Below, one piece after another: positions 11,801 to 24,100 of a stretch of 64,000 bases of DNA (its first letter is position 1; every line of letters begins with the position of its first letter). The position numbers and the translations under genes are program-made. Below the pieces are notes generated by a model, which was not told the DNA's origin, did no database searches, and worked only from the letters and a program-made list of their open reading frames with translations. Source of the DNA: Planococcus citri (lineage: Eukaryota; Arthropoda; Insecta; Hemiptera; Pseudococcidae); NCBI RefSeq assembly GCF_950023065.1, contig NC_088681.1:33886836-33950835 (forward strand), read 5' to 3'.

Positions 11801-12072
11801 TATAAAAGATGTGAAAGTGAAATATTTTTTAATAGTATAAACAGAACGGTACTGTCCGAGTGAACCGGATCAATACAGTGGTGAATAAGTGTTAAGACGT
11901 TTGATAACATAACTGGACCAAACGCGGTATACGGTGGAGGCATTCTACCTGTTTTCGCTGCATTTAGATACGTTTTCACCTTTTTCTCGTATATTAATTT
12001 TAAGCCGGTAGCTCAGAGACGTATTAATCGAAGTGTTTATTTTAAATAATACTTTTTTACTGTGTGTCAGTT
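11801..12072 (+). promoter_or_regulatory. Candidate Tweedle promoter region
   Basis: TATAAAAG at 11801-11808, within a longer TA run, is a strong TATA box. A second candidate start is the initiator-like TCAGTT at 12067-12072, with an AT-rich TTAAATAA about 30 bases upstream. From 11812 to 12134 there is no ATG on the plus strand, so the ATG at 12135 would be the first in the leader from either start. Confidence 0.4.
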
Positions 12073-12134
12073 TCGCGTAGTTACGAGTTTTTCGTACGTC
12101 GCCCACCGTTGATTTCATAAGCCTCGGATTCGAT

Positions 12135-15100
12135 ATGAGGACTTTGATATTGGTAAGCCGGTCTATTTACGTACATATTTATTTTAGCCTAATATTCAGC
12201 TTGATTTATGTTTATTGCTTTTTCTCGTATTGATTCGATGGTTATTTAGAACTCGAAGCTATTATGGTAATAGGCATTTGCAAATATATATCTACATTTT
12301 TTGCACATTAAAAGTTACACTCGTATGGTATGATGGTATGAAGTACCAGTTTCGGCCTTTAATGAAAAAAAGAACAGTTTTCGTTCCGCTTAAAGGATCT
12401 TTGAATTTGCATTTTGCATGCGTCAATGGTACCTATATTGTACGTCATATGTATGTACCTATACCTACATTTTTAACCTCAGGGAGCATATGCATATAGA
12501 GAATGATCTCGAATAGAATGTTTTTTTTCCTCTCATGGCGAAACACGTGAGATAATTTCCAATTTTCGATTATAGAATCATTCCTTCCTCCGTTTTCTTT
12601 GAACTAAATATGGGTACAGTATGATGTATGTATGTTTTTTTGAAGTTCAAAAAAAACCTATGAATTTTAAGTCTTTGTATCCGTGAACGACTCTGAATTC
12701 GAAAGAAAAATTCAAACTAGACTGTTTATAATAAGCTTTCAAATACCTACTTTTTAAGTACTGAAAAGAATGCAGCGTATAGAGAAATTATTCGCTAAAA
12801 AAGTTTCACAAGAAATAGGTGAAATTCTGAAGAGAGGAGGATAGTCATACTATCACATCGAATTCATACTCAGATATCGAAATGAAATTTGACCACGCAG
12901 ATGCAGATTGGTAATTCAAGAGCTCTTGACGTTTGTACATTTAAATCACCCCACATTAAAATTTCAGAAATCATGTTATTAAAATGAAAAAAAGTAACAC
13001 ACAGATATTTGAACTTATTATAGGTACTTGATCAGATTAACGAATTTTCAAGCTCATCGTAGAAACGAAGACATTTCGTTCGAAATATACTTAATCAAAA
13101 TTTATTTCACTGAAATCATCAAAAGGATCAAATTTCATACATCTTGAGATCCAATTGAAGAAATTTTCAAAATTTAAGACCCCTTCATTACAAACTATGC
13201 GTACAAAAAATCTATAAAATAAATTTTTCAGTCAATGAGGATCTCCCTCCTCCATTCTTGCAGAATCCTCGAGGTTTTGTGACTTTTGTGAACTTCTGAA
13301 TTTAGCAAAGAAAATGTGTCAAATTTGAGTTAATTTTAAAAGTACTCGGATTTTTTTTAATGATAAAAAAGAACATTAAATTGTCATTTAGATTTTGTTT
13401 TTGTTTGGAAATTTGAGAGGCAGACATGAAATAAAAAGTTGTGAAATGGCATCAAAATATCAAGTCAAGGATTTCATACCCAGGGTTGGACCTTATACCA
13501 CCCACACAGGGTTCAAAATCAAAATTCTTCAAAAATACACAATTTTTTCATTTTTTTGGAGAGTAATCGGCAGCGTTGATACTATAGAAAGGCAAAATAA
13601 AACCTAAAAATTCCACCACTTTCAGTTTCCAACATATCCAGTGAAGCTACAATAAAGATAATACGAAAAAGGTTGGAGGGGGGGGGGTTCAGTCCAAGAT
13701 CTAAAGCAAGATGAGAACTGATGTCCAAATTTTTAAAATTGAATTTGTTTTCTCGATTTTTTTGATTTTTTGATTTTTTTGAATTTCGCATCTTTCGGAT
13801 TCAAGTCATTTGATTAGGAAGGAAAGGGAGGGAGGGGCGGGGTGGCGATGGTATTGCCGTTGCGTAGCCAATTTTTCCAAGGAGGGTCAATACCAGATTT
13901 TTGGGCATGAAAAATTGGAATTTGAAGTAATTTATTGAAAACTTATCATTATAATGAATGATTATTTCATGAAAGCGAAGGCAAAATTATTGCTCGAGCG
14001 AAAATTTTTCAAGAAAAGTGGTTCAAAAAATGAATTGACACATTTTTTTTTTAAATACCTTCCGCGAGGGAAATTCAATTGATTGCCCTGGAATATGATG
14101 AAATTATTAAAGAAACATTACTTTTAATTGTATGTATTCAAGTAATTTAATTACCTACGAGCAATTTTCTCAACTTATTTATTTATTTATTTTTTTTATT
14201 TTTACAAATTTTTGATTTGAGCTTTGGTGAAATTTTATTTGTAAAGTTTTTTTCATTTCACCAACCGGTGGACAATCAGAAGATTTTCAACGTGATTTTA
14301 TACTTTTTTCCACTATTTACTCTCGATCTTCTGAAAAAAATCGTAGCTTATTGCTGTCGAAGTAATGTAAGCGGGAAGTGATGGAATTTCAGAGTACCAA
14401 TACTGAAAAACCACAGCATTTTATAATTTCAATTGCAAATGGGGTGAGGCTGCATTTTTTTCAACTTTCAAGGTTTTTGAGGAAGACTGCGAATGTAGTT
14501 TTTAAAATAGGATTCCCCACATTACATACCCTTCACTTCCATCAATTTTGAAAATTGATCAATTTTTTGTCCATTTTTCAACTGACTAATAAACTGAATA
14601 AACTGAAAGGGATGATAAATTCAAAAAAAAAGAACAAAAACAAAATTATGAGAAAAAGTGCTTTAAATTCAGAATTCTTCTAGGGATGAAAAAATTAGTT
14701 AATAATGGTTAACAACCACTAAATAATTCGTGTACAAAGGTTTTTCAGCTCTTTACATCGTGTCCAAATTATTTATGAATGTATACGTATTGACTAAAAA
14801 ACTATTTTACAAGCAACAAAAAAAAAAAAAAAAAAAAAGAAGAAATCTAACCACGAGAAACAAAAGTATTTCAAACTGGCGACCTTGGACCTTGGCGTTG
14901 TTTTTAAAATTTTGTATAACTATACGATCTCCTGCTGTAAAATCTGCGTGGCTTTTTCTTTCGAAATACCAAATTTATTAATGAAGTTTTCAAAACAGAA
15001 AATTCAATTTTCCAATTTGGAATTCTCCTTTAGTTTCTTAACAGTGTTTCTATATTATTCTAGGAGCATTTTTTTCCATTCAATTACGCCTTGTCGCACT

Positions 15101-18100
15101 TTCACAACGCTTCAAATTTCACTACTTCACTTTCCGAGGTTATTTTTCGATCGGTCATCGTCTTTTAATAGTTTAAATGATTAAAATGATGCACTTACGA
15201 GCGTATCTGTCTGTATTTCTATTTACTATATCACCTCGAGGGCATATTTATACGCGCCATCCGAGAAGTCTACAAACTACAATTCTACGCGCCGCGCTGT
15301 GCGCTTAGGTAGTCATTCGATAATTTAAAATTATTAGCTTTGATTTTCTCAGCACTCGGCAACTTGTTCCATTTCTAAATGTAAATGGTTTATACAGTCG
15401 GGACAGTCGCACGTCTGTATAACAATTCGAAGAAAAGTTGGTCTTTTCCGAAGAGTTTCTCGAGAAATTATTACTAGTTTTGTAAATAGGTATGCACACA
15501 CTAGAATCATAAAATAATTAAACGCAAACCCGACAATAATTATTTTTACTGGGATAAATTATCTTCAAGAGTTTATACTGAGATAAAGACAGGTGCATAT
15601 ATAATTTCACAACATAGAATTAGATTATATTGTCGATGTCGGTTGCAAGTCGACATCGATCTACTTTTTTGTTTTTATAAATTACCTACCCTACCTATAT
15701 GTACTCATTATCTCATTAACAATCGAATTTTACGCATATCAATTTATTATATCACAAAGTATACTCGAGTCGAATTAAAAAATTATTTATCACAATTGGC
15801 ATTACTCCAGAGAATAAAACTCTCTTCGTATTAGTACCTAGCTACCTACCTAGTACCTATTTGATTAGGCGATAATTAAGACAGCGCGGTAGGTTTTTCA
15901 ACACCTTGTCTAATCGATTACACGATGTAATCGTGCTACTGTTACTGTATAATATTTATGTGCTTCTTCTGGTGCGCCAGACCGCAGACTTGTTGACTTT
16001 GAATAAGTAGATGGCAAATAGATGCATTTCCTTTATACGATTCGACTACTGCACTTTATTACTTTATTTACGAAAGTGAACATAAAAAATCACGAGTTCG
16101 AGAACCGGAATCTGCTGCGCTTGTTTTGTTGATAAGTCATGGAAAAATTAATCGATGTGATTTTTTTGAATAAGATTTTTTAACGCTCATAAGTCATATT
16201 TATTCTTAGGATGATTAAATGTATTATTATAAGCACGGGGCGAGGGGGTATCGAACTCTTTCTAGACGAAAATTTTGATAAAAAGCATGCAAAAATAAAA
16301 TTACGTGGGGGAAAAAAAAGAAAATTTCCACCGCTCATCATAATACATCTCCTTCCTCATTTCCTCGTGTATGAAAAAAGACCAGTATTAATCGAATATA
16401 AAGTTGAATATGAACATCCAAAAACAAAAAAGAATACTTCAAGAGAGTAAATTCGGATCGGTGTTCGGTGGCAGTTTCTTAGCTCCACTTTCGCTTCCTT
16501 CTCTCACAAGTAGAGAAAAGAGACACAAAAAAAATCAAAAAGTACACACTTTCAATTAAAATTGCGTTTTCCCAATTTGTTGCCCTTTTGGCTTCACTCA
16601 GACAGGACTTCTATCGTCTCTCAAGTTTTTTCAAGCTACCTAGTACCTACCAATGATAGGTCTAGGCACATCCATCAAAAAAATATTGCTACACTTAATC
16701 ATTGAATTTTAAAATAAATATTCACAACAGAAAACTTTCAACGATTCAATTTTTAAAACCGTAGCATTTCATCGTTTAAACCAACTTTTTAAAATTTTAT
16801 TCTAGCTCCGTTCATTAAAAAAAATGATAATTTTTTCAATTTTGAAAAATCTCCAGAACCAGGATCTTATCTGAAGAGTAATCACCAAGCTTTGAATTTT
16901 CTTCCGCCATGTCACTCCCTACCCCACTCAGTACTCTATACGGAAAAATGAAGAAAAATAATTGTTCAATTTTGAAAATTCAAGAGAAGATACTTAACTG
17001 AATTTGATTTGACGATCGTTAAACCTCGAACACTACTTCTCCCCTCACTTTTTCAAACAATACCTTGTGTCAATTTTTTACATTGGAAATTTACCAACTC
17101 AAGACTAGCAATGTTGGATTTCATCCGATGAACGATAAACACTAAATCGTGAACTACTCCCCCTCCCTTCATTCTTCTGAAAAGTAAAAAATGATGATTT
17201 TGAAAATTTTGAAAATTTTTACCCTGACCAACACGATTGGGCTTAGTCTGATAATTACTATAAAATCTCAACCCACTTTCTTCCCTCCTTTACTGAAAGG
17301 CGAAATATCAAAATTCGTAATGTTGAAAATTCATATAGAGATACCTAACTGTTCGTCATCTAAATCTCAATTATGACTTCTTCAAATTATGTCAGACCAG
17401 TCAGACTTCTGAAAACTTGGAAAAAATTAAAAAAAATTGTTGATATAGGTACCTATTGTCAGGGCAAATTCTATTTGAGACTTCTCTTATGTCTGACTTT
17501 CAAGAATTTCACGATAAATTCATGACATTTTTCAATAAGTTGAAAAAATGACCAATTTCTTATATTTTAATATTATGTCAGAATTTCTGTTCTTTTGTCC
17601 GACTTTTAAGAACTTTTTGAGAAAAAAATAAAGTTGACCTACGTAAAACGCAGACATTTTGCCAGACTTTTGAAAACTTAGAAAAATTTGAAATTAATTC
17701 TTTAAATATTAGTATAAAGCAAAGAACTTATCCAATTATCCATGATTTTAAATTTTCTCTGCAGAGGACTTTATTCCCATTTTTTGAAAGCTTTTCAGCC
17801 AGAATTTCAATTTTCTTAATTATGATTCGTGTTCAGCAGGTCACATGACCCTAAGTACCACACTTTGCACGATCATTTCGGTCATATTAAAGTGCCATAA
17901 AGTTTATAAGAAATTGTAATTTTCACGATCCGCCAATCTTCAAGCGCTTGGCAAAAGTGGTATTTACATTTTTAATCCAAGGGGCCAGGGATGTTCAAAA
18001 ACTCAAATCGCAATTTTTGAGTGGGCTGACTGAAGGATTGCACATGTTTTACTATCCGAAAATGGGGAAAACGACGATTTTTTTAAGAATGACTTCACTT

Positions 18101-21100
18101 TGGGCTTCTGGTTCATCCTCCTGAACTGCTATAAGAGGCTCAAAATTTTTCTTGGTAGTTTCCCACACAAAGTAAACTTTTCCAGCAATTTTTGTCCAAA
18201 TACAGGAAATGTTTTTTTTTTCACTTCACCTTAACGTATAATACTCGTATGTAGGATGTCCTCCTTTCTGAAGAAATGATTTTCCCTGACTTTTCCCAGT
18301 TTTACAGGCCAATTTTTCTAAGTTACTAGATATTTCCGAAATCAACTACACCTACTCGAAATACAAGAGGGTGCATTTTTATATGAATATTTACAGCGTA
18401 TTGAGTAACCGCTCTACAAACACTCAACAAATTGATGATATTTAATTACAAAACGAGTTCAAAGCATCAACCCGGTTGTAAAAAAATTTTCTCAATTCTT
18501 TTTTTCCAAAATAATAATACGTAGGTACGAAAATTTACTGAAAGCTGCTGGCTGCCCCTTCAAAAGCCAAAAAAGGCTTTCAAATTTAAAATTAGCAGAA
18601 CGTTTCAGGAACCATAATCCTATACTAGAAAAAATTAAAATATTAATTCGTATTAGCATTCTACAATTTTTGACGCAGATACGTAATATTTCTTAATCGT
18701 CGATATCACCATCACTTTTTTAAAATGATAAATGGTTTTAGATTTTCAAAAAAAAAAAAATCTATTCACAGCGTCTAGTATGCTATACGACGAGCCATCC
18801 ATTAATTAAACCACTAATTAAAATATATGCCTATACAAAACGTTAGCAACAGTAACAACTATAGGGGCCATACTAGACATACTATAGTACGCAGACAGCG
18901 CGTAAAACCGCCACCAGGAACGAAACTTCATCTACGTATACGTAAACAAAAGATAAAAACGCCCCGAAAATTTGTTATTTACTCAGTTGATATTTTCATT
19001 TTGAAAAATAACTTGGCCAAATTCCAACATTCTGCACATTTACAATGCATTTGGAAAAAAAAAACTTGAAACATTATTTATGGGCACCGCAAAAGTGGCG
19101 CGCTGCCGCGCCGAAGTACATCTAAATTCGAACATTTTTCTTTGAGAAAATTTCGCATTAAACCCACGTACGTACCACGTATATAACTTTTCCCATCGAA
19201 ACTAAAATCCCAAATCTTTTTAAAAGACCATCTAAATATAAGTATACGGGGTACTGTTGCGTCGGTTGTCGACAACAGAGACCAAAATACTCGTAATATC
19301 GTCACGAAATTCGTCCTTAGCGATACTGCTGCGATAAAATGCAATCCCATTTACGGATCCGATGTAAAAATTGTATTCAACTTGGGTAACAATACACCGA
19401 TTCGAACAAATGTAGCCGAATTAGAAAATAATTAGTTTAATCTACAGGTGTTTATGTACCCAGTACCCAGTTTGGTTTTTTCCAACATTTCATCATAATC
19501 CATCGGAAAGCGAAATTTTTGACACGTAGAAAGTTGAGAGATACTTATCAACGTTTTTACTCTCGGATAAGACAAAATTACCGCCGCACCGTCTGCCCCA
19601 TCCTACGTGCTTAATACACAAAGTAATGATAAATGTTTCCATTTTGTAGAATACAACAACGAAATTCGCATAGAATACGTAGCTTCTTTTTTTGGAGCAC
19701 TTCCATCGTCTTAATTTCTCAACTATCGGAATAACGAAGCGTTTACGCTCGCGAGTCACGAGACCCTTTTCTAAAAATGCTTTTACAGTTGAGTAACTTT
19801 TTTCAAGAATTTCACCATCATATACACGCGCTGCGTTGTGATAAACTGAACATAAGCTTCCACCATAAAAACTTATCATCGCGGAAATAAAATGCGAAAA
19901 AAAAAAATTATAAATAAAAACTTTCTCCGCGATTAATTTTAATCAAAAAGCATCGAGTTCTCATAAAAACCCGTGTGTTTTATTTTTTGCAATTACGTGG
20001 GTGGGCAGGTTACGTTGGAACGATTAAAATATTTCAAAGTGGCACAATCGTATTGCAAAATAGCAATGGAGCATACTGACTATATTGAACGTATAGAGAT
20101 ATTAGATGGAAATTCTTGTTCTTTTTTCTCTCGATGACTTATTCGAATCTCGATCAAGCAGTAATTAAACAATAACAAAAACGAATATTCAATAGTTTTG
20201 GAAACCAGTTCGTAGGAGGAAAAAACGTTATCGAAAGGAATGTCTCTGTATTACGAAATCTCATAGTATTTCTAGGGCAGATGAGAGCATTATACGAGTA
20301 CCTACTGCTACGTCCCCATAAATTGATTATGATAATCAGATTTTTTTAGCATTAAAAATGCCAAAACGAATCACGACTTACTTATTGGCAAAACTTGATT
20401 AACTTCTTCGTTATGGACTATGTTTCACCCAGTTTGACACTAATTAGTCACCTGGTTTAATTGCTCGACGAGATTTAGTAATAGGTAGGTCTAGGTATCA
20501 TGGCAAGCATAAGGAAGAAGATTCTCATTAAATGTAGAATCAGGTTTGCGGGTGGATTAAAGTATTTTTTTTACTAGCTACTGGGTTACCAGGTAAATGT
20601 GCTGACCAGAGAATTTAGATTCAAAACAACTTATTACAAGTAGAACGCGTGCTTTTGATTTTTCTTTAAAATTTTGTTTTTTTCTTACCTTCGAATGTGT
20701 AGATAGAAAATGAAATTTTCAGGCAGGTTCCTTCTTTTTTGTTTGAACAGTACGGTTTCCTTGTTGATACATAGATGCAGATATATGCTTGATGACATTA
20801 TTCTTCCACGCAAATTATAACAATTGTAAAATTTTCCATCAATTAAAACGACGATTTCTCTTCGCAATGTTTAATCTGCAAAAAGAAACGAACTTGTAGA
20901 GTAAAGAGTAATCATAACAAAGATGAACGATCGATAACGTTTTAAAATTAATGTCTTAACTGGTAGGTAATATTGACGAGGAGGAAAACAGATCCTGTAC
21001 GAATAATTTTATCGTTTGCTTTCTCAGCATACTTTTGAGTTGGCAGGAGTCGATTTCAGAAAATAAGTTCAAAAGAAATACCTAAGAAAAATTAAGAGCA

Positions 21101-24100
21101 CGATGAAATTTTTATCTGTTGAAATGTCGAAAAGTAGTGACAATGCTTAAAATTTTGGTCCTAATCAATAATGTACTGTTCTCCTGAAAATTCTCTCCAC
21201 TTAATACGACTCATAAGTCAGATTAAAAAAATGTTCAAAATTAAATCTAATTTTTTAAACACCCTTTACAAAAATTATTGGAACCTAATTTTAGGGAAAT
21301 AAAATGGACCACGAAGAAAATTTTAGCGCCGAAAGATTCACATGTACTCCGCTGTCATAGTTGTCCAGTTATAAATCCAGAGATTTTCATCCGCTATTTT
21401 TTAAAAATTATCAAATTTTGAAATTTTAAAAATTTTAAAAATCCGATTTAAAATGTTTATCAGAACAAGCAATGAAAATAAATTTAAATTATGACCAATA
21501 GTCCTGCTCTCATTTAGCTTTCTCTATAAAGCATGCTAAACAACCGGAAGTTTTTGCTCTGTGTATTATTTCTACCCATGAGGCTTGGTCAAATTTTTAT
21601 CAGTCAGCGTTTTTTTATTCGGTCTGAACGATCCTGAGCACAGCAGATAGGTGTGTCAATTCAATTATATTTTCTATTAAATCTTAGAATCTTTTCTTTC
21701 AAATTTTGATTTCAAATATTTCAAAATTTTGAAAATTTTATTTTCAAATTCTGAGAATTTTAGTAAAATTTAAACACATTAAAGCTTTAAAACAAATTTT
21801 CAAATCATTTTTGTTGCTTATTTTTTGAAAATGCTGAAATTCGATTTTAAAATGTACATTTTGAAAATACAGCTTTAAAATGATGTAGGAAAGTAGGACA
21901 CTCAGAACCTCAGAAGAACATGATTGGATCTGATCAGATCTGATTAGAATCGGACATTCAATGGATCCAATTTGACTTGAACAGATCTGACCAGACCTGA
22001 ATCAATCCCATCTTGATCAAACTAGATCAGATGAAATTAGACCCAGATATTCCTCCATTTCTGGAAGAAAAAAGAAACAAATTTTTGAAAACGACATAGG
22101 TAACACGAAAGACTCATCTGATTTAATATCGTCTGCTGGGCCCAAATGCAACCACGTTTGAGTCATTCTGGAGCCCCAAGGAGTTTCGAAATTTCCTCTA
22201 TGAATTTTAAATTTCTGTGAAAAAGGCCAATAATGTGAATCAGAAGTCTTGCACTTATAATTACGAAGCATCATCTATGAAACTGAAGGATAAAAATTAA
22301 ACTAGAATTTCTATTTAAATTTTAAGAAATTCAGAATTTCAAAAATTCTAAATTTTTCATTTCTAAAAATTTTAAACTTTGCACTTTCAATTTCAAATAC
22401 AGATTATGAGCTCTCTTTAGTCTTTTCCTTCGACAACCCTCAGCACACCCTGTATATCTAACTCATAATGATGAATCACTCAAGTACCTACCTACTAGGT
22501 ACCTAATTCACTTTCACTGATTTGTAATTCAATAAAAAACATTTGTTTTGCTTGAAAAACATAAACAAACATTTCAACCAATTCGCGTCTACTTTCTGGG
22601 TAAATAATAGGATCTTATTAAATAATCAATTAAAAAAATAAAAATCCTTTTTCCATAATTTCGAACGAATTTTACAAAGATTCGAAATTTTGCTTCCATT
22701 TGACGAGAGTTCGACACATGAAATGAACACAGTCGATCTGCGGAGCAAAACAAAACATTTCAGCATCAAACCATGAAACTCTCACCGGACATTGTATGTT
22801 AATCAGATAATTATCGTAATTAAATTAAAATCAAATAATTTAAATTCCAGAGTAAGCAAGCTTCGTACTTTTACATAATTTAGAAAAATTGCCTAAATAA
22901 TTTACACTTGTATTTTCCCTTTTCATGAAACGCTTCGGATTAATGTAAATTCTTATATTCAAGCATAACGCAATAAGCTTACCAACTTAGGTAGTAGGTA
23001 CCTTACCTAGGTATTCAACGAATTAGAATTTTTTTTCATTATATGCACGACGCACCTGTTACATTATGAGCATAAGTTATGACCATCGATACACGAATAT
23101 GATATGAATATTTAATTATTTTCTTTTTAGCTTTCTTCTGGTTTATCTTGTAAGAGAGATTACGAGTTAGCTAATTAAGTAATGTGTAACACCACCCGCA
23201 ACATAATCCGGGCGATATGAATAATAAGTACCTAATAACGAAATCTTAAGACGATGTCTCAGAGTTTTAGATACCTACTTATTCCAATGCGAGTGTAATT
23301 CTAGTGAAAAATAAAATTAATCGGGAAATTTATGCAATATTAACGAGAATTTAAGTAAATTTAAGCATACTGACTCGGGTTTTATATTTCAATATGCATG
23401 CATTTTGAAAATGACGTTTTTTAAACTCGTAGGTACCTCAAAAGTTGTTGTTTTTTTAATATTATACGGTACAACAATTGTTTACGAAGTTTATTCGACA
23501 ATTCAGCATAAGACGAGAAGCGATGGGACGAGGAAAGCTGACTTATTAAAAAGTCATTAATTTTGTATACTTATTCATAGGTAGTTTAGTTTAACTTTTG
23601 CGAACGACATTGTTGTTTTTGTTTTTATTTATAAAATCCCGTCGCCGTTGGTCGAATAAAACTACGTAAAAATACTCGATAAACGAGAAAAGCGCCTCGA
23701 GCCGCTTCGGGGTAATAAAAAGTTAAAAACAACAATTTTTTTCGCTTGATAATGCAACGAACACTTCATAAAGACGGACGTGTTCTTCCAAACGAAAAAT
23801 CAAAATGAAAATTTCCAATAGTCCCGAGACGTACTCATAAAAATGATTGACTAACCGCGAAGAATTGTTTCTTACAGGTGGTAAGCTCGCTGGGAGTAGC
23901 CTTTGGCCGGCCCGAATTACCAGTCGGAGGATTCAACGGAGGCGGTAACGGCGGTGGAATTCAATTGGACAGTTACGCAGCTCCGATCGGAAACGGAAAC
24001 ACAGGATCTTTTATTACCGGAGGCGGCGGAGGTCCAGCTCCTCAATATGGACCACCAGCTCAACCAGCTCAACCACCGGTGATCCATAAGCACGTGTATG

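Noticed and set aside
12003..12025. GGTAGCTCAGAG resembling a tRNA D-arm
   Set aside because: There is no matching B box or cloverleaf, and it sits in the candidate Tweedle leader.
19078..19879. Two minus-strand open frames of 90 and 128 codons in a slightly GC-richer block
   Set aside because: No recognisable domain, no supporting splice sites or signals, and atypical residue runs. They lie inside the Tweedle intron and look like chance frames in DNA with fewer stops.
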